Assembly: GCA_013151635.1 (NCBI GenBank)
Contig: JAADHV010000001.1
Location: 1 to 64,000 of the forward strand
Direction: 5' to 3'
Origin: Deltaproteobacteria bacterium
Lineage (GTDB): Bacteria; Desulfobacterota; Desulfobacteria; Desulfobacterales; Desulfobacteraceae
Length of the DNA: 64,000 nucleotides
The notes under the pieces: generated by a model
The model's database searches: none
What the model was told of the DNA's origin: nothing
Seen by the model: the letters and a program-made list of their open reading frames with translations, nothing else
In this document: one piece after another, positions 34,723 through 44,148 of the stretch
Position numbering within the stretch: position 1 is the first letter of the stretch
Layout of the letters: each line of letters begins with the position of its first letter
Translations under genes and position numbers: made by a program

Positions 34723-36696
34723 ATGATCCATATGTTTCACATCAGTGACTTACTTGTTTTTATCACCCGCCATATGATTCTTGCCTATGGAGCGGTCTTT
34801 TTGATTTCACTTTCCGAATCCCTGGCCCTGGTCGGTTTGATTGTTCCAGGTACTGTGATCATGTTCGGTATTGGAGCGATTGTATCCACGGGCAGCCTGA
34901 AACTTTTGTATGTATTGCTGCTGGCCGGTGCCGGTGCCATTGCCGGCGACGGTATATCCTACTGGCTGGGTCGCCATTACAAAGAAGAACTGCGGCGGAT
35001 ATGGCCGTTTTCCCGTTATTCTAATTTGCTGAAGAAAGGGGAATCATTTTTTATGCGTCATGGCGGCAAAAGTGTTTTGTTCGGCCGTTTTGTCGGCCCG
35101 GTACGTCCGGTTATACCGGTGGTTGCAGGGATGCTGGGGATGAGCCCCCTTAACTTCACTGTTGTCAATGTTTTATCCGCCATAGGCTGGGCCCTTGTCT
35201 ATATCCTGCCCGGAGTTTTTTTTGGAGCATCCCTGGCCGTAGCCGGCGCAGTCAGCACCCGCCTGGCCGTGCTTGTTTTCATCCTCCTTGCTGTCATATG
35301 GGCTTTTGTCTGGCTTGGCCGCAGACTGGTATTGCTTATACAGCATCAAGGCCCGGCCCGGTTCGTTGTCCTGCAGGGCGAGGGGCTTTTCCTTGGCTTT
35401 TTAGCCCTGATGGCTTTTATGGCTGGATGGGGCTTTTTAGGTGTTTTACAGGACATGCTGGCTAAAGACCCGCTGGTACTGGCAGACCAGGCTGTTTATC
35501 ATTTTTTCCAGTCCCTTCGAACCCCGTGGGCAGAGTATGTTTTTGTAGGAATAACGGAATTGGGTGATTTTTTTGTCAATGCCTGGCTGTCCGGTGCAAT
35601 CCTTCTGGTGCTGCTTTGTAAACGGCGCTGGCGCACAGCAGTTTTCTGGACCTTGACCATGGCCGGCGGTATCGGTGGTGTTCAATTGCTGAAATACTTG
35701 ATTCATTTACCCCGCCCGGGGATTGTCTACATCCCGGGTTCCGGATTCCCCAGCAGCCATACAGCCATGACGGTGATTCTATATGGATTTCTTGCGATTA
35801 TTCTTGCCCGCGGGCTTTCCACCACATTGAGCTGGTGCCTGTTTGTCAGTGTTTTTTTGATTTCTTTTGCTGTTGCAACCTCACATCTTTACCTTGGTAT
35901 TCACTGGTTTTCAGATGTCATGGGTGGATTTTTCATCGGCATATGCTGGACTGCCCTGCTGGGAATTGCTTATTTAAAAACACCGGAAGAGGGCGTTCCC
36001 CGGCGGCTTTTAGGGGTTGTAACTATACTTGTGGTCGTGGTGGCAGGCGGCTGGCATCTGAGTATGCGTCATAAAAAAGATTTTGCATTTTATGCCCCTG
36101 TCCATCATATGCAGTCCATGTCAATGGCAACATGGAAAAAAGGCGGCTGGCGCAGTCTTCCCACCTGGCGGATTGACATGGCCGGCGAGATAGAACACCC
36201 CCTGACTATCCAGTGGGCCGGATCAATTGACGGACTTTCCCGGTATCTATCCGCCAGGGGATGGCATCACCCGCCGCTGATAGGCCTGAAAACTTTTCTG
36301 GAAATGTTCTCACCTGATACACCGGTTGAAAATTTGCCTGTTTTACCCCATCTTCATAACGGTCTGGTTGACCGCCTGCGCCTGGTTCGCCAGGATAAAG
36401 ATACCCGCCTGGTGCTGCGCATGTGGCCTTCTGATGTCAAAATTACGGACACCAATACCCCGTTGTTTGTCGGAGAAATCGAGCGGCAGCGCCGCCAGCA
36501 CCTTGCCGCCTTGATAACGGTTGCTCGAAGCACGAAAGAGGATCAAAGTTCTCTATCGTCGCTGGAGAATAAACTTTCGAATCAACTGGCTGTAAAACCG
36601 GTTTACCGAACTGAAAATAAGATTCAAAAAGATGGTGATCACCATCCGTTACCCTGGCAGGGCCGGGTGCTGCTCTTATGGAGGAAGGTGAAATAA
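34723..36696 (+). CDS. DedA-PAP2-LssY fusion protein
   Basis: 657 residues with three parts in one chain: a DedA domain (about 1-205: SLSESLALVGLIVPGTVIMFG, in which VPGT replaces FPSE; GRFVGPVRPVIPVVAGM), a PAP2 phosphatase domain (about 230-420: LPRPG near 330, PSSHT near 343, SHLYLGIHWFSD near 387), and an LssY C-terminal domain (about 450-640). This fusion type is known from other bacteria. It puts a putative lipid-phosphate flippase and a lipid phosphatase in one polypeptide. The stop overlaps the next start (TAATG). Confidence 0.9.
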   Translation: MIHMFHISDLLVFITRHMILAYGAVFLISLSESLALVGLIVPGTVIMFGIGAIVSTGSLKLLYVLLLAGAGAIAGDGISYWLGRHYKEELRRIWPFSRYSNLLKKGESFFMRHGGKSVLFGRFVGPVRPVIPVVAGMLGMSPLNFTVVNVLSAIGWALVYILPGVFFGASLAVAGAVSTRLAVLVFILLAVIWAFVWLGRRLVLLIQHQGPARFVVLQGEGLFLGFLALMAFMAGWGFLGVLQDMLAKDPLVLADQAVYHFFQSLRTPWAEYVFVGITELGDFFVNAWLSGAILLVLLCKRRWRTAVFWTLTMAGGIGGVQLLKYLIHLPRPGIVYIPGSGFPSSHTAMTVILYGFLAIILARGLSTTLSWCLFVSVFLISFAVATSHLYLGIHWFSDVMGGFFIGICWTALLGIAYLKTPEEGVPRRLLGVVTILVVVVAGGWHLSMRHKKDFAFYAPVHHMQSMSMATWKKGGWRSLPTWRIDMAGEIEHPLTIQWAGSIDGLSRYLSARGWHHPPLIGLKTFLEMFSPDTPVENLPVLPHLHNGLVDRLRLVRQDKDTRLVLRMWPSDVKITDTNTPLFVGEIERQRRQHLAALITVARSTKEDQSSLSSLENKLSNQLAVKPVYRTENKIQKDGDHHPLPWQGRVLLLWRKVK

Positions 36697-37289
36697 TGCT
36701 TTTGCCCCCGGGCGAGGTGGTACAATGGATATTTCTTTATAAATATTACATTTTATTCCCGGTTATGGTTGTTGAAGGGCCTGTTGTGACCATCATTGCC
36801 GGCATGTTTATTTCATCAGGGCATCTGGATGGCCTTGTTTCCTATATGATACTGGTTGCTGGCGATCTTGCCGGAGACAGCCTTTATTATGCAATCGGCC
36901 ACAGGGCGGGTAAAAAAATTATTTTAAAAAAATGGGGGTTGATATTTGGATTGACAAAGCAAAGAATCGGAAAATTTGAAACATTTTTTCACTCTCACAA
37001 AGCAAAGACATTATTGATAGGAAAATGGTCGCATGCCATGGGCGTTCCGGTCCTGGTAGCGGCCGGCCTGGCCAGGGTTCCGTACGGGGAATTCTTAGGA
37101 ATCAGCTGTCTGGCTACCCTGCCCAAAACTCTGGTGCTTCTGCTGGTTGGTTACTATTTTGGAAAAAGCTATGAAAAGATAGCAACATACCTGGGTTATA
37201 CAGCGTCAGTCACCGTTGCCGTAGTTTTATTGCTTGTTTTTTATATTGTAATAAAAATAATTTATCAAAAAGTTTTCAACAGGAATTAA
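36696..37289 (+). CDS. DedA-like (VTT-domain) membrane protein
   Basis: 197 residues from the ATG at 36696, preceded by GGAGG and overlapping the stop of the fusion gene. The short DedA form: VEGPVVTIIAGMFISSGHL, AGDLAGDSLYYAIGHRAGKK, and KWSHAMGVPVLVAAGLARVPYGEF, where the usual GRF..PGxR is changed to GKWSHAMG. The change at the arginine motif suggests a divergent function. It is the third DedA domain in 4.5 kb. Confidence 0.85.
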   Translation: MLLPPGEVVQWIFLYKYYILFPVMVVEGPVVTIIAGMFISSGHLDGLVSYMILVAGDLAGDSLYYAIGHRAGKKIILKKWGLIFGLTKQRIGKFETFFHSHKAKTLLIGKWSHAMGVPVLVAAGLARVPYGEFLGISCLATLPKTLVLLLVGYYFGKSYEKIATYLGYTASVTVAVVLLLVFYIVIKIIYQKVFNRN

Positions 37290-37296
37290 ATTTACC

Positions 37297-38475
37297 ATGA
37301 AAATACTTATCGCTGCGGATACTTATTATCCGCACGTAAACGGTGCGTCCTATTTTGCCCGGCGTCTGGCTTATTATCTTCACCGCCGAGGTCACCATAT
37401 CCGGGTCATCGCACCCTCCAGGGGATTTTGTAATGAAGTTTTTGAACAAGATGAGGTGAATGTCACAGGTGTTCGATCAATGCCTGCCCTGGTATACAAA
37501 AATTTTCGTTTTTCACCGCGGATGATTCAGGGGCGGGCAGTCCAAAATGCTGTTCTTTCATGGAACCCTGACATCGTTCATGTGCAGAGCCATTTTTTTA
37601 TCTGCAAACAAGTAGTTAAAACAGCAAAAAAAATGGGGTTGCCTACAATCGTTACAAACCATTTTATGCCCGAGAACCTGATCCATTATTTCCCATTGCC
37701 TGGTTTTGCAAAGCAATGGTTAAAAGCGTGGGGGTGGAAACAACTGGCCAATGTTTTTAAAGATGCTGACATTGTTACAACGCCAACCAGGACAGCCGCA
37801 CAATTACTCGATAAAATAGGGTTGAACAAGGAGGTCCTTGCTGTTTCCTGCGGTATTGATTTAGATAGGTTCCACCCATTAAAAGGAAACGGGCACTTAA
37901 AATTAAAATATAAGATCCCGGAAGATAAAAAAATATTGTTATATGTGGGCCGGCTTGATAAAGAAAAGAATATTGATCTTATCCTGCATGGATTTTCACA
38001 GGTAGCCCATTTACTGGATCTGCATCTGGTCATTGCCGGTAAGGGGGCCGAAGAAAAAAATTTGAAACAACTTGTTCATGAGTCAGGTTTGGGTGCAAGG
38101 GCGACCTTTACAGGGTTTGTACCTGATGAGCAATTACCAGGGCTTTATGCGGCAGCCCAATGTTTTATTATCGCGGGGACTGCTGAACTTCAAAGCATTG
38201 TGACAATGGAGGCCATGGCCTCCGAACTGCCAGTTATAGCTGCCCGTGCCATGGCCCTTCCCGAGCTGGTTCAGCATGGAGTAACCGGCTGTCTTTTTGA
38301 GCCAGGCGATGAAACAGGTATTGCAGATTGTCTCACCAATGTATTTCAGAACGAAACATCCAGGAAGGAAATGGGCAAAGCCAGCTTATTGGCTATTGAA
38401 AAGCATGATATTAGAAAAATAATAAATCAGTTTGAGAGGATTTATCAAAAATTGCTTTGTGACTATGGCAAATAA
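37297..38475 (+). CDS. GT4-family glycosyltransferase
   Basis: 392 residues with two Rossmann domains. The N-terminus has ADTYYPHVNGASYFARRLAYYL, typical of lipid glycosyltransferases such as PimA or diacylglycerol glucosyltransferases. The C-terminal donor site has YVGRLDKEKNIDLIL and the EX7E-like region E(L)QSIVTMEAMASELPVIA. The enzyme is cytosolic and membrane-associated. Lying between DedA-type genes and a phosphoesterase, it probably modifies a membrane lipid. Seven bases separate it from the gene before. Confidence 0.9.
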   Translation: MKILIAADTYYPHVNGASYFARRLAYYLHRRGHHIRVIAPSRGFCNEVFEQDEVNVTGVRSMPALVYKNFRFSPRMIQGRAVQNAVLSWNPDIVHVQSHFFICKQVVKTAKKMGLPTIVTNHFMPENLIHYFPLPGFAKQWLKAWGWKQLANVFKDADIVTTPTRTAAQLLDKIGLNKEVLAVSCGIDLDRFHPLKGNGHLKLKYKIPEDKKILLYVGRLDKEKNIDLILHGFSQVAHLLDLHLVIAGKGAEEKNLKQLVHESGLGARATFTGFVPDEQLPGLYAAAQCFIIAGTAELQSIVTMEAMASELPVIAARAMALPELVQHGVTGCLFEPGDETGIADCLTNVFQNETSRKEMGKASLLAIEKHDIRKIINQFERIYQKLLCDYGK

Positions 38476-38486
38476 GGGGAATCAAG

Positions 38487-39518
38487 ATGATACGGATACT
38501 GAAAGCGTCATTTAAAATTTTTAAAACCCACTTTAGAAACCACCCTGTTGCAATGGGTATTTTCATGTTTTGTGCCTTCCTTTTGATCGGTATTGAGGTA
38601 TGGTTCTTTTTTGCAGCGCCACCTGCTAAAAACTGGCTTTCCCAAAATTTGCAGAACATCAAAAATACTAATTATGATAATTATGCATTTGCAGTTTTCG
38701 GGGACAATAAAAACAGTCATGCAACCTTTCCGGAACTGCTCCGGGAAGTAAGCGCTGACAAAGAGCTTAGCTTTGCAATTGATATTGGTGACATGGTGTT
38801 TGACGGTGAGATGGAAAAATACCGTTATTTTTTCAGGCAGGTTCACAAAAACATGAAAATCCCTTTACTGACAGCCATTGGCAATCATGAACTGCATGAA
38901 AAAGGCCGGGGGCTTTATTATGATTTGTTCGGGCCGTTTTATTATTCCTTCAAGGTCGGCCGGGATTATTTTATTGTTATTGATGATGCAAATGAAAAAG
39001 GACTGGATCAATGGCAGCAAAACTGGCTTGAAAAAGAGTTGCAGAAAGCGGCTGATTATTCACACCGGTTTGTTTTCATGCATGTGCCGCTGTTTGATCC
39101 CAGGGGTGCAGGGCACCACCATTGCCTGCCGGCTGAAGTGGCACATCCTCTCCTTGATCTGTTTAAAAAATATAAAGTCAGCCATGTTTTTGCGTCCCAT
39201 ATTCATTCTTATTACACTGGAGACTGGGAGGGAATTCCCTACACCATTACCGGGGGTGCAGGCGGGGAACTCGTAGGTAAGAACCCGGACCATGATTTTT
39301 TTCATTACCTGAAAGTCAGTGTAAAAGATTCAGAAGTCAAAATATCGGTCATGCCGATAAAAACCCCTGACTTCGAGTGGCTCGACCGTATCGGTTCAAT
39401 GGCATGGATTTATTTTTATGCACTCATTCGCCTGCATGGCGTTGAGATTGCCATACTCCTTTTGATGGCCTATGCCCTGGCCGTAGCGTTTGAAATAAAA
39501 GGACCGGATAAATATTGA
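38487..39518 (+). CDS. Membrane-anchored calcineurin-like metallophosphoesterase
   Basis: 343 residues. A helix near 25-45 and one near 308-330 flank a metallophosphoesterase domain with FAVFGDNKNS, DIGDMVFDGE, GNHE, FMHVPLFDP and SHIHSYY, the ordered metal-ligand blocks of the calcineurin fold. The first block has GDN where GDxH is more usual, and GHxH is SHIH. The catalytic domain most likely faces the periplasm. Next to a GT4 enzyme it recalls the PlcP-Agt pair of phosphate-starvation lipid remodelling, although PlcP itself is soluble and shorter. Confidence 0.87.
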   Translation: MIRILKASFKIFKTHFRNHPVAMGIFMFCAFLLIGIEVWFFFAAPPAKNWLSQNLQNIKNTNYDNYAFAVFGDNKNSHATFPELLREVSADKELSFAIDIGDMVFDGEMEKYRYFFRQVHKNMKIPLLTAIGNHELHEKGRGLYYDLFGPFYYSFKVGRDYFIVIDDANEKGLDQWQQNWLEKELQKAADYSHRFVFMHVPLFDPRGAGHHHCLPAEVAHPLLDLFKKYKVSHVFASHIHSYYTGDWEGIPYTITGGAGGELVGKNPDHDFFHYLKVSVKDSEVKISVMPIKTPDFEWLDRIGSMAWIYFYALIRLHGVEIAILLLMAYALAVAFEIKGPDKY

Positions 39519-39568
39519 TAAATGATTTCTTGCCCCTTATCAAAAAATGGTGGTATGAAGATGGTGAA

Positions 39569-40252
39569 ATGAAGATTCTAATTGTTGATGATGAGCAATC
39601 CCTGCTGGATCAACTCAGGCGCGCTTTTGAGAGCCAGCGGTATATGGTTGATACGGCAGCGGATGGTGAAAAAGCTTTGGACAAGCTGTTTGAGGTGCCT
39701 TTTGATCTGGTTATCCTGGATATCATGATGCCAAAACGGGACGGGTTGTCCGTATTAAAAGAAATCAGGCAGGCAGGTATGTCAACGCCTGTGCTTATGC
39801 TCACAGCCAGGGTCGAAATCGATGATAAAATAGAGGGCCTTGATCTGGGTGCTGATGACTACCTTGCCAAGCCGTTTTCGCTTGATGAGCTTTTAGCCCG
39901 TGCCCGTGCCCTGCTGAGAAGGGCCGGGGGGCAGCCCGATTCCCTCCTGGTATTTAAAGATCTGCATCTTGATACGGCCAGCCGGGAAGTGACCAAAGGG
40001 GGCAGCCTCGTGGAATTGACTGCCAGGGAATTTTCCATACTTGAGTTTCTCCTGTATAACAAAAACAGGGCTGTATCGCGTTTCAACCTGGCTGAACATG
40101 TTTGGGGAGATAACTTTGACCCTTTCAGCATGTCCAATTTCATGGATGTTCATATTAAAAACCTGCGCCGTAAAATCGGGGATTCCGGCCGGGGAAGAAT
40201 CATCCATACCATTCGCGGGGTGGGATATATCATCCGGGACAAGAATAAATGA
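39569..40252 (+). CDS. OmpR-family response regulator of the envelope island
   Basis: 227 residues from the ATG at 39569; the longer frame would start with TTG inside the preceding gene and adds 18 non-conserved residues. Receiver with DDE at 7-9, phospho-acceptor Asp51 (VILDIMMP) and Lys in AKPFSL; winged helix ending VHIKNLRRKIGD and HTIRGVGYI. It is coupled to the kinase gene by ATGA. It is similar in type to the regulator at 15831 but clearly a different protein. Confidence 0.94.
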   Translation: MKILIVDDEQSLLDQLRRAFESQRYMVDTAADGEKALDKLFEVPFDLVILDIMMPKRDGLSVLKEIRQAGMSTPVLMLTARVEIDDKIEGLDLGADDYLAKPFSLDELLARARALLRRAGGQPDSLLVFKDLHLDTASREVTKGGSLVELTAREFSILEFLLYNKNRAVSRFNLAEHVWGDNFDPFSMSNFMDVHIKNLRRKIGDSGRGRIIHTIRGVGYIIRDKNK

Positions 40253-41664
40253 ATGTTCGTCAGAAAATCACCCTGTTAATCACAGCAGCGGGTTTTTTAT
40301 CCAGCCTGGTATTTTCCTGTATCATATCATGGGAGATGTTTGAACAGCCATTTCGCATTATTGATACCGAACTGAACGCGGTTTCTCAAAGGACGGCCGT
40401 TATTGTTTCGAAAAAAGAGGCCTTCTGGAAAAAAGGGAACAAGATTCCGCACGATTCTTTTTTTGCAGGTGATGAGCACTATTGGCTGAAAATTTATGAT
40501 CAGACCGGTGAAACGTTGATTTACCAGTCCCGTCTGGCTGAATTGATAAAAATTACGGAACCGGCCCTGAATTCCAGTACAACTGTCAGCGTGATTATTC
40601 CAAAGAATAAAATCAATTTAAGGCAGGACCGCAAAAACGAGGTCACCTTCCGGGTGAGGAGTACCAGGGTTTCATTTGAAGGAAAGACATTCCGTGTCTG
40701 TGCAGGCCGTCCCATGGAAAAACTCGAAGAAGAACTATGGGATGTCTTGATTGGAATAATCAGCGGCCTTGTTTTTTCAGTGCTGGTGCTGATGGCGATC
40801 AGCTATTTTGTTGCCGGCATCATCTTAAAACCTGTCAGGCTTATGAATGACCAGGCAAAGGATATTTCAGAAAAACATCTTAACAGGCGGATACCGGCAA
40901 ATGATGGCCCGGACGAATTCAATACACTGGCCCGGACACTCAACCGTGTGTTTGAGCGGCTTGAGTATGCTTTTGTGCAGCAAAAGCAGTTGCTTGCAGA
41001 TGCGTCACATGAATTAAAAACCCCTTTGACCATGATGCGGCTGGCACTGGAGGCAAGACATTTAGCCCCTGGTGAAACCAATCCCGGCCTGAACGGGGAA
41101 GATTCTGTATGGCTGACAGAGCAGGTGCTGCGAATGGAAAGGCTTGTAAAAAATCTCCTGAACCTGTCTTCACTTGAAATCAAAGACACCATAAAAAAAG
41201 ACCCTGTTGACGTGGCAGATCTTCTGGCTTCGTTAACACAGGATTATCGTCTCCTCGCTGATTCAGGCGGGATTAATTTAGAGGTTTGTTTGCCCCGGAA
41301 CCTCCCGGTAAAGGGAGATGCACATAAATTAAGCCGTGCGTTTTCAAATATACTGGATAACGCCGTCAAATATAATTTTAAAGGCGGGAAAATCAAAGTG
41401 GATGGAGATCTGTACGAAGGTGGTCTAACAATAAGGGTCGGCAATACCGGACCAGGAGTTGCCGAAAGTGAAACCGGCAAAGTATTTGACCAGTTTTACC
41501 GGGTGGAACAGTCCCGCTCGCTTCAACACGGGGGAGCAGGTCTGGGGCTTGCCATTGCCAAGCGAATAATTGAGCTTCATCATGGGAAAGTAAAATTTGA
41601 GAGCAAACCTGAAACCTGGACACAGGTATCGGTTTTTTTGCCCCGGTCTGATGAAACAAGTTAA
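40249..41664 (+). CDS. Sensor histidine kinase of the envelope island
   Basis: 471 residues. The first helix at about 8-28 and second near 165-190 enclose a ~135-residue periplasmic domain. HAMP, HisKA with His254 in ADASHELKTPLTMMRL, HATPase with N-box FSNILDNAVKYN and GGAGLGLAIAKRI. It overlaps the regulator stop by four bases (ATGA). It is the last plus-strand gene of the island; the downstream phosphoesterase gene is convergent. Confidence 0.93.
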   Translation: MNVRQKITLLITAAGFLSSLVFSCIISWEMFEQPFRIIDTELNAVSQRTAVIVSKKEAFWKKGNKIPHDSFFAGDEHYWLKIYDQTGETLIYQSRLAELIKITEPALNSSTTVSVIIPKNKINLRQDRKNEVTFRVRSTRVSFEGKTFRVCAGRPMEKLEEELWDVLIGIISGLVFSVLVLMAISYFVAGIILKPVRLMNDQAKDISEKHLNRRIPANDGPDEFNTLARTLNRVFERLEYAFVQQKQLLADASHELKTPLTMMRLALEARHLAPGETNPGLNGEDSVWLTEQVLRMERLVKNLLNLSSLEIKDTIKKDPVDVADLLASLTQDYRLLADSGGINLEVCLPRNLPVKGDAHKLSRAFSNILDNAVKYNFKGGKIKVDGDLYEGGLTIRVGNTGPGVAESETGKVFDQFYRVEQSRSLQHGGAGLGLAIAKRIIELHHGKVKFESKPETWTQVSVFLPRSDETS

Positions 41665-41686
41665 AATGAAAAACAAGAGGGAGAAA

Positions 41687-42724
41687 TCACCCGGTTTTAT
41701 TTTTTAAAATTCTTATTTTTTCCAATCTTTTAACAATTTGATCCCATTTTAAAAAAATAAGATAAGTAAGCAGGTAAAATAAAAATATTAACAGGATTGT
41801 ATCAATAAAATAATTTGCAAAAAAAGAGTAAATATATATCCAGGTATCATGCAGACACCTGTCAACTAATTCAAAATCAGGGCTTTTTAATTTAACAACA
41901 TCAAAGTTGATTTTCGAGTTTGAAATATTAATTTTGATATAGTGATAAAAATAATGTTCCGGATCAGAACCTGCCAATTCAGCACCACCACCTCCTGTGA
42001 TTATATAAGGTGTTTTGCCCCAGGTACCTTTATAATACCCGTGAATATGGGAAGTAAAAAGCATAGTTACATTATTTTGATCAAATAAATCATTTAGTTT
42101 TTTTGCAAATTTTAAATCCTTTAAACTATGCCCTTGTTTATAATTTCCTTTTCTGGGGTCATAAAGAGGAACATGCATGAAAACAAAGCGTTGCTTATAA
42201 TTTTTACTGATTTTCAATTGGCTCTTTAGCCAGTCAAACTGTTCATCATCAAGATTTTTTTCATTTGCATCATCTAATATAATAAAATAGCTGTCGCCTA
42301 CATAAAAATAATAATAAAATTTACCAAATATGTCGTAATAAGTGGCCCTGCCCTTTTCTCTTGCTTCGTGGTTTCCAAAAACCGTAAGTAATGGCTTAGT
42401 GAAGTCTTTAATTTGATGTAAAAAAAAATTAAATTTTTCATTTTCTCCTTCATAGACCAAATCTCCGTCATCTATGGCAAAAAGGATATTGTCCTTGTTT
42501 ATTTTAGAGACTAGATTATCAAAGGTCTTTGCAGAATTTTTATTGTCTCCGAAAACAGCAAATGAAAAATTAGTTTTTGAGTGGTTTATTTTTTGTAATT
42601 GATGATAATTCCGGTCAGAAACGTCCGGGGAAGTTAAGATCGAATGAATTTTTACCCCGGTTGCAAAGAGTAAAATTAATCCGAATAAGGTTAGAGCATA
42701 TTTGTTAAATGTTTTGATTTTCAT
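41687..42724 (-). CDS. Second membrane calcineurin-like metallophosphoesterase, AT-rich paralogue
   Basis: 345 residues, the same architecture and nearly the same length as the product at 38487. Shared blocks are FAVFGDNKNS, GNHE, YYDIFG, DDANEK, RFVFMHVPLYDPR and SHIHGYY. A helix lies near each end. Codon use is much more AT-rich, full of AAA, AAT and TTA, and the protein is rich in Lys, Asn and Tyr, unlike its neighbours. It may have arrived by transfer from an AT-rich relative rather than by local duplication. Expected in the inner membrane facing the periplasm. Confidence 0.87.
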   Translation of the reverse strand: MKIKTFNKYALTLFGLILLFATGVKIHSILTSPDVSDRNYHQLQKINHSKTNFSFAVFGDNKNSAKTFDNLVSKINKDNILFAIDDGDLVYEGENEKFNFFLHQIKDFTKPLLTVFGNHEAREKGRATYYDIFGKFYYYFYVGDSYFIILDDANEKNLDDEQFDWLKSQLKISKNYKQRFVFMHVPLYDPRKGNYKQGHSLKDLKFAKKLNDLFDQNNVTMLFTSHIHGYYKGTWGKTPYIITGGGGAELAGSDPEHYFYHYIKINISNSKINFDVVKLKSPDFELVDRCLHDTWIYIYSFFANYFIDTILLIFLFYLLTYLIFLKWDQIVKRLEKIRILKNKTG

Positions 42725-42807
42725 ATTTTAGTCTCTTATCATTCAATAGTATTAACAACATTTTGTCAATTTATTTTATCGAGCAGAAGTGTTATACAGA
42801 CAGTGAA

Positions 42808-44082
42808 ATGGAAAATAAAAAAAAACAATTATCGTTAAGGAAACAGGTTTTCCAGGGGAATATATTAGCTTTTGGCCTGGTCAGCTTTTTTACCGATCTT
42901 TCAACCGAGATGATTTATCCGCTTTTACCTGTTTTTTTCAGCGGATTTGTGTCCACGGCTGCCGTGGCAATATATATCGGTTTTATGGAGGGTTTGTCTG
43001 AGAGTACGGCCAGCCTGCTAAAGTTTTACACAGGCCGTCTCAGCGACAGGCTTGAACGTCGCAAACCCCTTGCCCTGGCCGGTTATGCGATCTCCAGCAC
43101 CATCCGGCCTTTTACTGCCATTGCCTCGGCAGGATGGCAGGTTGTGGCCTTTCGCGTATTTGACCGTATCGGGAAAGGCATCCGGACAGCACCGCGTGAT
43201 GCATTGCTATCTGAATCAGTCACCAGGAATGTCCGGGGACGGGCGTTCAGCTTTCATCGATTGATGGATCATGCCGGTGCAGTTGCCGGGCCGCTGGTGG
43301 CAGCAGGCTTTTTATACCTGATGCTGGGTCGCGGCATATTGTGGCATTACGGGAATCATGCGGCAACTCCTGCGGAGATGGAGGCATTGCGCTGGCTGTT
43401 TGCCCTGGCTGCCCTCCCGGGGCTTGCGGCAACCATTGTTTTGTGGCGGTTGATCCGGGAAACCCCTTGCCCGTCCAGGGCAGGGAATGTATCTAAAACC
43501 GGCCTTTCCAACCGGAAGTCCGGACTTCCCACGAGGTTTTTCATTTTTCTTATGGCAGTGGTATTGTTCACCCTTGGCAACAGTTCTGACCTGTTTTTAA
43601 TTTTTTATGCCCAGACCCGGTTCGGGCTTGGCCTTGGCTGGGTGATTGCCCTGTGGATACTGCTGCACCTGTCAAAAATTGTTTTCAGCATGCCAGGCGG
43701 TCATCTTGCGGACAGGATGGGGCGCAAGCCGGCCATTATTACAGGATGGGTCATTTATGCGGCGGTTTATATAATGATGCCTTTTGCTGCGCATTTCAAG
43801 GTGGTTTGTGTGCTGTTCCTTTTTTATGGCATTTATTACGGGATGACAGAAGGAGCCGAACGTGCCCTGGTGGCTGATTTTGTAACGGCAGGAAGCCTGG
43901 GAAAGGCGTATGGATGGTATCATTCCGCTGTTGGTTTTGCCACTCTTCCGGCAAGCCTGCTGTTTGGTGTTTTCTGGGCCGGGTTTGGCGCCAGGTCGGC
44001 TTTTTTTATCGGTGCCGCACTTGCGGCAGGGGCAGTACTGGTTTTTGCCTTTGGTTTGCCCGCCGGAAAGATGCAGGATTGA
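42808..44082 (+). CDS. MFS transporter
   Basis: 424 residues from the ATG at 42808; the frame is open upstream to a TTG at 42763, but that region lies in the intergenic space. About twelve membrane helices, with the MFS motif A-like loops GRLSDRLERRKPLALAG and GHLADRMGRKPAIITG in the two halves, and DRIGKGIRTAPRDALLS, the signature of a group of uncharacterised MFS proteins. Substrate unknown. It stands at the border between the envelope island and the glutaryl-CoA cluster. Confidence 0.9.
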   Translation: MENKKKQLSLRKQVFQGNILAFGLVSFFTDLSTEMIYPLLPVFFSGFVSTAAVAIYIGFMEGLSESTASLLKFYTGRLSDRLERRKPLALAGYAISSTIRPFTAIASAGWQVVAFRVFDRIGKGIRTAPRDALLSESVTRNVRGRAFSFHRLMDHAGAVAGPLVAAGFLYLMLGRGILWHYGNHAATPAEMEALRWLFALAALPGLAATIVLWRLIRETPCPSRAGNVSKTGLSNRKSGLPTRFFIFLMAVVLFTLGNSSDLFLIFYAQTRFGLGLGWVIALWILLHLSKIVFSMPGGHLADRMGRKPAIITGWVIYAAVYIMMPFAAHFKVVCVLFLFYGIYYGMTEGAERALVADFVTAGSLGKAYGWYHSAVGFATLPASLLFGVFWAGFGARSAFFIGAALAAGAVLVFAFGLPAGKMQD

Positions 44083-44148
44083 TTTTTTAAGTGTCTGAAT
44101 GCACTGCCAGGGGATCTCATAAATATTTTCAAAGGTTGCCCGGGCGCT

